Assembly (NCBI RefSeq): GCF_030817175.1
Contig: NZ_JAUSYY010000001.1
Coordinates: 1,116,001 to 1,180,000 of the forward strand
Length of the DNA: 64,000 nt
Direction of reading: 5' to 3'
From: Agromyces ramosus
GTDB lineage: Bacteria > Actinomycetota > Actinomycetes > Actinomycetales > Microbacteriaceae
The position numbers and the translations under genes were made by a program. Positions 59,841-64,000 of the stretch are shown piece after piece; within the stretch, counting starts at the first letter, position 1; the number at the start of each line of letters is the position of its first letter. The notes beneath the pieces are model-generated. The model was given only the letters and a program-made list of their open reading frames with translations, was not told where the DNA came from and did no database searches.

Positions 59841-60815
59841 CTACCAGACGACGGTACCGATCGACCCCGTGGTGCAGCGCTCGATCGCCGCGGTACGGCG
59901 CAGCAGCGCGATGTCGGCGTCAGACGGAAGATCGGCGCCGACGCGGCCGACCGTGACGGCAGCAGCCGCGGCAGCGAAGGTGCCGATGCGTTCGAGGTCG
60001 GCCTCGTCGACCGCATCGACCGGGGTATCCGAACGCAGGAGCCCGGCGAGCAGCGCCGCCATGAAACTGTCACCCGCACCGACCGTGTCGCGCACGTCGA
60101 CGGGCAACGACTCGACGACGACTCGGTTCATCGGAGTCGCGATCACTGCACCCTCACGACCCCGGGTCAGTGCGGCCATGCTGACGCCGGCACCCAGGAG
60201 GCGGTCGAGCACCGACTCAGGCGCCTCGCCGGGATACAGCCACGCCGCATCCTCGTCGCTGAGCTTCACCACGTCGGCGAGCTCGACGTATCGGTCGAAC
60301 GCGAGGCGCGCGTCGGCACGATCCCCGATGATCGCCGGACGCACGTTCGGGTCGATCGAGACCAGGACGCCGGCGGGCCGGGTGCTCAGCGCAGCGGTGA
60401 CGTGCGCGGCGCCGGGTTGCAGGAAGAGGGCGATCGAGCCGGCATGCACCACCCGCGCGGACCCGGTCGCGATCGGCTCGGTCACCCGCCACTCGACGTC
60501 GAAGGCGTAGCGGGCGGCGCCGTGGCTGTCGAGTTCGGCGAGCGCCGTCGAGGTGCGCGGCAGGCTGATCGAGGCGGGGTCGACCAGGACTCCGGATGCC
60601 TCGAGTCGATCGAGGACCACCCGGCCGTCGTCATCCGCGGCGAGCGCCGTGCGCACCCGGGTACGCACACCGAGCCGCGCCAGGCCGAGCGCGACATTCA
60701 CCGGCGACCCACCCGGAGAACGCGTGATCTCGCCTCGCGAGCTCACCAGGTCCATCACCGCCTCGCCGATGACGAGCACCTCTTCGCCGGCTGACGGCGG
60801 CGCGTGCTCAGCCAT
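59841..60815 (-). CDS. PfkB-family sugar kinase, probable fructokinase
   Basis: This 324-residue ribokinase-fold enzyme has N-terminal GSPVNVALGLARLG (substrate site) and the C-terminal PfkB signature DTVGAGDSFMAALLAGL with the catalytic Asp near 241. It overlaps the beta-fructosidase-like gene by 8 nt, so the pair would release and phosphorylate fructose. 2-keto-3-deoxygluconate kinase belongs to the same family and is a less likely alternative. Confidence 0.88.
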   Translation of the reverse strand: MAEHAPPSAGEEVLVIGEAVMDLVSSRGEITRSPGGSPVNVALGLARLGVRTRVRTALAADDDGRVVLDRLEASGVLVDPASISLPRTSTALAELDSHGAARYAFDVEWRVTEPIATGSARVVHAGSIALFLQPGAAHVTAALSTRPAGVLVSIDPNVRPAIIGDRADARLAFDRYVELADVVKLSDEDAAWLYPGEAPESVLDRLLGAGVSMAALTRGREGAVIATPMNRVVVESLPVDVRDTVGAGDSFMAALLAGLLRSDTPVDAVDEADLERIGTFAAAAAAVTVGRVGADLPSDADIALLRRTAAIERCTTGSIGTVVW

Positions 60816-61806
60816 GGGCGGTCGCGCCGAGTGCCGAGAGCTCGGGCGTCAACCCTGCGACATCCGCCGGGATCGTCAGACGCCCATCGAGCCACGAGAC
60901 GGGCACGGGATCGGTGATCTCGCCGATCCACTCGCCCCCGAGCGTCGTGTTGCGGAACGCGAGCAGCTGCCACGCCCCCGCGCGGTCGCGCACGAGCCGC
61001 CCGACGTAGAGTGTTTCGTCGGCGACGCGGTAGGCCCGGGCGATGTCGTACGGACCGGCCGGGTCGTCGACGTTCACGGCCCAGATGCCGCCGCGCTCGC
61101 CGGCGGCCTTGCGCTCGCTCGAGAGCTCGGACCCCAGGCACGAGAACAGCAGCACCCAACGCCCGTCGACCTGCTCGAGCTGCAGCACCTCCAGCTGCCC
61201 GAAGCCCGACCCGACCACCGAGCGCGGCGGCTCGACCCGCCACGTCTCGAGATCGGCCGACCACGCGGTGCCGACGACGCCCCGCGACGACGGGTCGCCG
61301 AGATTGGCGCGGGCGGTCAGGAGCATCCGCCACCCCTCTCCCGAAGGGTCGCGGAACACCCACGGGTCGCGCCACGCCTCGTCGGGCCAGGCACCATCGG
61401 CGAGCCGTTCGTACCATCGCGAGTCGGGGGCGACGAGCGCACGACCCGTCGTCGACCAGTTCACGAGATCAGCGGATGCCGCGGAGCCGACCCGCTGCAC
61501 CAGTCCGCCGTGCCCGCGGTCGACGCCCGTGTAGAACATGCGCCACGTGCCGTCGTCGGCGCGCACCACGGAACCCGTCCACGTGGCGAGGTCGTCGAAC
61601 GCCGGGGCATCCGAGGGAACGATCGCGTCGGCGACCTCGGTCCACTCGATGAGGTCGGTGGAGACGGCGTGGCCGATGGTTGCACGCCAGTGCCGGCGGT
61701 CGGGATCGTGCAGCGCACGTGAGGCCTTGAGGAAGAAGAGGTGGAACTGATCGCCGTCGTCGGCGAACCAGAAGTCCCACACCCAGGATGCGGCGAGTCG
61801 AAGCAT
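60808..61806 (-). CDS. Glycoside hydrolase, GH32/GH68-like beta-fructosidase
   Basis: A 332-residue five-bladed-propeller hydrolase without a signal peptide, so intracellular. The three acidic positions are visible: Asp11 in WVWDFWFADDG (nucleophile), the Asp of WRDPWVF near residue 148 (transition-state stabiliser) and the Glu of LEVLQLEQ near 200 (acid/base). No GH32 C-terminal sandwich domain is present, so it is shorter than typical invertases and levanases. The ATG at 61806 follows GAAGG. Linkage to a fructokinase supports fructoside hydrolysis; GH43-type activity cannot be ruled out. Confidence 0.8.
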   Translation of the reverse strand: MLRLAASWVWDFWFADDGDQFHLFFLKASRALHDPDRRHWRATIGHAVSTDLIEWTEVADAIVPSDAPAFDDLATWTGSVVRADDGTWRMFYTGVDRGHGGLVQRVGSAASADLVNWSTTGRALVAPDSRWYERLADGAWPDEAWRDPWVFRDPSGEGWRMLLTARANLGDPSSRGVVGTAWSADLETWRVEPPRSVVGSGFGQLEVLQLEQVDGRWVLLFSCLGSELSSERKAAGERGGIWAVNVDDPAGPYDIARAYRVADETLYVGRLVRDRAGAWQLLAFRNTTLGGEWIGEITDPVPVSWLDGRLTIPADVAGLTPELSALGATAHG

Positions 61807-61857
61807 TTGGCCTTCGTTCAGATCGGTGAAGCAGGTGGTCGGATGGTGGCGGCTGAG

Positions 61858-62910
61858 TCAGCGCGAAGGGTCTGCGACCGACGCCCGTTCCACGATCGGA
61901 CAGTCGAGCAGGATGGGGTGGGCGCCGAGCAGCCGGTGCTCGTCATGACCGTCGATGAGCGAGGCGAGCGTCTCGACGGCCCACGCGCCCATCTCGTAGT
62001 GGGGCAGCGCCACGGTGGTGAGCGGCGGGTACAGGCTCGAGGCGATCGGGTCCTGGTCGTCGAAGCCCACGATCGACACGTCGGCAGGGATCACCAGGCC
62101 GAGCTCCGCCACGGCCCGGTAGGCGCCCATCGCCATGCGGTCGTTGTAGCAGAACACCGCGGTGGGGCGCGTCGCCGGGTCGGCTCCGTGGTCGAGCAGG
62201 CGCATGGTGGCCTCGTAGCCGCCGATCGCCTCCGACTCGGCCTCCGCGACGAACCGGTCGGGGTCGAGGCCGGCCGCCATCATGCCGTCGCGGTAGCCCT
62301 GCAGACGACCGCGGGTCGCGGGCACGTCGACCGAGCTCGCCGCGAACGCGATGCGCCGGTGCCCGCGGCGAACGAGCAGGTCGACGACGGATGCCGCGCC
62401 GGCCCGCTCGTCGGGCAGCACCGACGGGATCTCACCGTCGCGGTCGCGCGCGCCGATCAGCACCGCCGGAACCGCGTGCAGTTCGTCGGGCGGCACGACC
62501 TCGTCGTGGTAGACGGTGGCATAGATGATGCCGTCGGCCTGCCGGTCGATGAACGCCTGGATCTGCGAGGACTCGACGTCGACGCTCGTGCTGAGCCGGG
62601 AGTTGATGATCGCGAGGGTGAGGTTGTTGCGGCTCGCCTCCTCCTGCGCTCCCAGGATGATGCGACCGGCGTGCGGGGTGGTGGCGATCTCCTCGGTGAG
62701 CAGTCCCACCATCCCCGACGCCTGCGTGCGAAGGCCGCGCGCGAGCCGGTTGGGCTGGTAGCCGAGCTCGGCCGCGGACTCGCGCACACGCGCCTTCGTC
62801 TCGTCGCTCGTGCGGGTGTGCGGGGTGTCGTTGAGCACGTGCGAGACGGTCGTCACCGAGACGCCTGCCGCCGCCGCGACGTCGCGTATGCCGACCTGTT
62901 TGTGAGGCAT
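61858..62910 (-). CDS. LacI-family transcriptional regulator
   Basis: This 350-residue protein has an N-terminal LacI helix-turn-helix (GIRDVAAAAGVSVTTVSHVL, with hinge LGYQPNRLARGLRT) and a periplasmic-binding-protein-like sugar domain. The ATG at 62910 is preferred because GGGAGA lies before it; an in-frame ATG 18 bp upstream is possible. It is 51 bp upstream of the glycoside hydrolase gene in the same direction and probably represses this three-gene unit until a fructose-type inducer binds. I saw no typical LacI palindrome in the gaps. Confidence 0.9.
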   Translation of the reverse strand: MPHKQVGIRDVAAAAGVSVTTVSHVLNDTPHTRTSDETKARVRESAAELGYQPNRLARGLRTQASGMVGLLTEEIATTPHAGRIILGAQEEASRNNLTLAIINSRLSTSVDVESSQIQAFIDRQADGIIYATVYHDEVVPPDELHAVPAVLIGARDRDGEIPSVLPDERAGAASVVDLLVRRGHRRIAFAASSVDVPATRGRLQGYRDGMMAAGLDPDRFVAEAESEAIGGYEATMRLLDHGADPATRPTAVFCYNDRMAMGAYRAVAELGLVIPADVSIVGFDDQDPIASSLYPPLTTVALPHYEMGAWAVETLASLIDGHDEHRLLGAHPILLDCPIVERASVADPSR

Positions 62911-62989
62911 CCGTCTCCCTGTTCTCATCTCACCGTCTCACCTTCGTGCCACTCCGTACCCGACCCTGCGCCCGGCGCGTCGCCATTGC

Positions 62990-64000
62990 CTAGCCGGAGG
63001 CGATCGCAGGCGTGGCCCTGAACGCGTTCGCAGCCCGGTCGACGACGACTTGGGCGTCGGTTCCGGAATCCAGGATCGTGTTCCGCGCTGAATCGGGGTC
63101 GACCCGGACGGCCGTGACGGCGAGGCTGTCCGAAGCCTCGGTCGTCAGCAAGGCGTCCACCTGGGCTGAGAAGCAGGAGTCGCTCGACGTGGCATGCACG
63201 TCCATCGCGACGACGTGGTTGCTGGAGACGTAGTTGCCGCTTCCCGCCACGAGTCGGATGATGACGGGGCTCGCGCCGGTCGGACGTATGGTCTCCGCGT
63301 CGACCACCTCGGAGAAGTGGTTGCCGATCACGGAATTGTTGCTGCCGTCGACGCGGAGGAGTCCGGCGAGGTCGTCCAGTCCATTCCCGACGCCCAGGAA
63401 CGGGGTCCACGGCTCTTGGTCGCGCAGGAAGTGGTTCGTGGCCACGAGGTTCTCCGAGCTGTTCGCCGCGAGGACCACCATGCCCGGATAGAACGAGTGC
63501 AGACGGTTGCCCGTGATACTCGAACGTGTGACGCCGTCGAGATGGACGCTGCTCGCGCCACGGGGGAAGACGTTGTTGGCGGTGATCAGCAGCCCGCCGT
63601 GGTTCTCGGCATAGATCGAGTGTCCCCTGAAGCCGGCTCCGATCAGGTTGTCGGTGATCTTCGACGCCTGTCCCCACCCACGCAGCTCGATGCAACTCCC
63701 GCATTCGGCGATGAAGTTGTCGTGGACGGAGAGCGCGTCGGCGTTGTAGATCGTCAGAGCGTGCTCGAGGTACACGAACCCCATGCCGGTGATGCGGAAC
63801 GAGTCGTTGGCGCTGCCGACGTAGATGCCCGTCTTGCCGTTGACGTAGGTGTTCTCCGGGTGGCGCTCCGAGCCGTCTCCGTCGAAGTGCATCCCGTCGA
63901 TGCAGAAGTTCGCGAATTCGACCGAGCTGATCCGGGGGCTTCCGCTTCGCTCGATTGAGAAGGCGGCGCCCTTGGACTCGTCCACCTCTCCCGCGATGGG
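62990..64000 (-). CDS. Right-handed parallel beta-helix repeat protein, N terminus beyond window
   Basis: The frame is open to the right edge, so only the last ~336 residues are visible. The sequence is a run of pectate-lyase-like coils, for example SVHDNFIAECGSCIELRGWG, ITDNLIGAGFRGHSIYAEN, ITANNVFPRGASSVHLDG and VISNHF-type asparagine ladders. Such folds are secreted polysaccharide lyases, epimerases or surface proteins. The catalytic residues of a specific lyase family are not obvious here. It precedes the LacI-controlled sugar genes, in the same orientation. Confidence 0.82.
   Translation of the reverse strand, partial: PIAGEVDESKGAAFSIERSGSPRISSVEFANFCIDGMHFDGDGSERHPENTYVNGKTGIYVGSANDSFRITGMGFVYLEHALTIYNADALSVHDNFIAECGSCIELRGWGQASKITDNLIGAGFRGHSIYAENHGGLLITANNVFPRGASSVHLDGVTRSSITGNRLHSFYPGMVVLAANSSENLVATNHFLRDQEPWTPFLGVGNGLDDLAGLLRVDGSNNSVIGNHFSEVVDAETIRPTGASPVIIRLVAGSGNYVSSNHVVAMDVHATSSDSCFSAQVDALLTTEASDSLAVTAVRVDPDSARNTILDSGTDAQVVVDRAANAFRATPAIASG

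Noticed and set aside
1..64000. tRNA, rRNA or CRISPR features
   Set aside because: No cloverleaf with a T-loop consensus, no rRNA-like conserved blocks and no regularly spaced repeats were recognised by eye; a tRNAscan run would settle this.

Overview
The window is high-GC DNA with dense, tightly packed genes, many ATGA/GTGA stop-start overlaps and frequent GTG starts. Many genes have no Shine-Dalgarno (SD) site but carry a TAnnnT box 6-7 nt before the start codon, which suggests leaderless transcripts. Together with the gene content (DUF2510, DUF1876, DUF4242, Excalibur/G5 lipoprotein, LAL-type LuxR regulator, MmyB-type XRE regulator), this points to an actinobacterium, most likely Microbacteriaceae (inference). 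I recognised no rRNA, tRNA, CRISPR array or complete insertion sequence.

Region 1 (1-7.85 kb) is a sugar-acid catabolic cluster that best fits L-fucose: a mandelate-racemase-type dehydratase (cut by the left edge), an aldo/keto reductase, a lactonase-type amidohydrolase, an L-rhamnose/L-fucose mutarotase, a CUT1 ABC importer without its own ATPase, a zinc alcohol dehydrogenase and a KduD-type dehydrogenase. The two divergent intergenic regions share the motif CATAnnTCACATGT, a candidate common operator. Region 2 (8-16.3 kb) holds a lipoprotein, a large LAL regulator, two berberine-bridge-type flavoproteins, a DUF4242 protein, an epimerase and a DUF1876 protein. Region 3 (16.3-24.4 kb) holds a DUF2868/GTPase pair, an HNH protein, a G5-Excalibur lipoprotein, a Phd-nucleotidyltransferase fusion behind a YefM-like operator, a DesK/DesR-like two-component pair with its palindrome, a small export protein, and a decayed copy of parts of this same region.

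Region 4 (24.6-32.2 kb) looks like a lower-GC defence island. It holds Type III-like Res and Mod genes, divergent from a translationally coupled pair of unrecognised genes, one of which has a PD-(D/E)XK-like motif. The helicase's own C-terminal nuclease-like motif is non-canonical (D-P-H). This is the best candidate here for an undescribed system. Region 5 (32.5-37.3 kb) holds an SDR/XRE pair followed by a segment bracketed by 28-nt near-identical direct repeats of the XRE gene's 3' end. That segment carries a toxin-like protein with the QRxAGNRA motif known from cargo of extracellular contractile injection systems (eCIS), and a NERD protein.

Region 6 (37.3-47.8 kb) is one long operon for uptake and hydrolysis of an unknown amide or N-heterocycle: cytosine-deaminase-like hydrolase, five-gene oligopeptide-type ABC importer, chlorohydrolase-like protein, ankyrin protein. 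It is divergent from a GntR/FCD regulator and an MFS transporter, with a perfect palindrome between them. Region 7 (47.8-52.7 kb) holds an MFS/MerR divergent pair around a 10+10 bp palindrome, a DUF2510 membrane protein and an acyl-CoA dehydrogenase. Region 8 (52.7-59.8 kb) has two paralogous coiled-coil proteins flanking an NTF2-like protein, a second QRxAGNRA-motif protein and a secreted M23-type peptidase fused to a seven-repeat PLL-lectin-like propeller. Region 9 (59.8-64 kb) holds a LacI-controlled sugar module (fructokinase-like kinase and beta-fructosidase-like hydrolase) and a right-handed beta-helix protein cut by the right edge.
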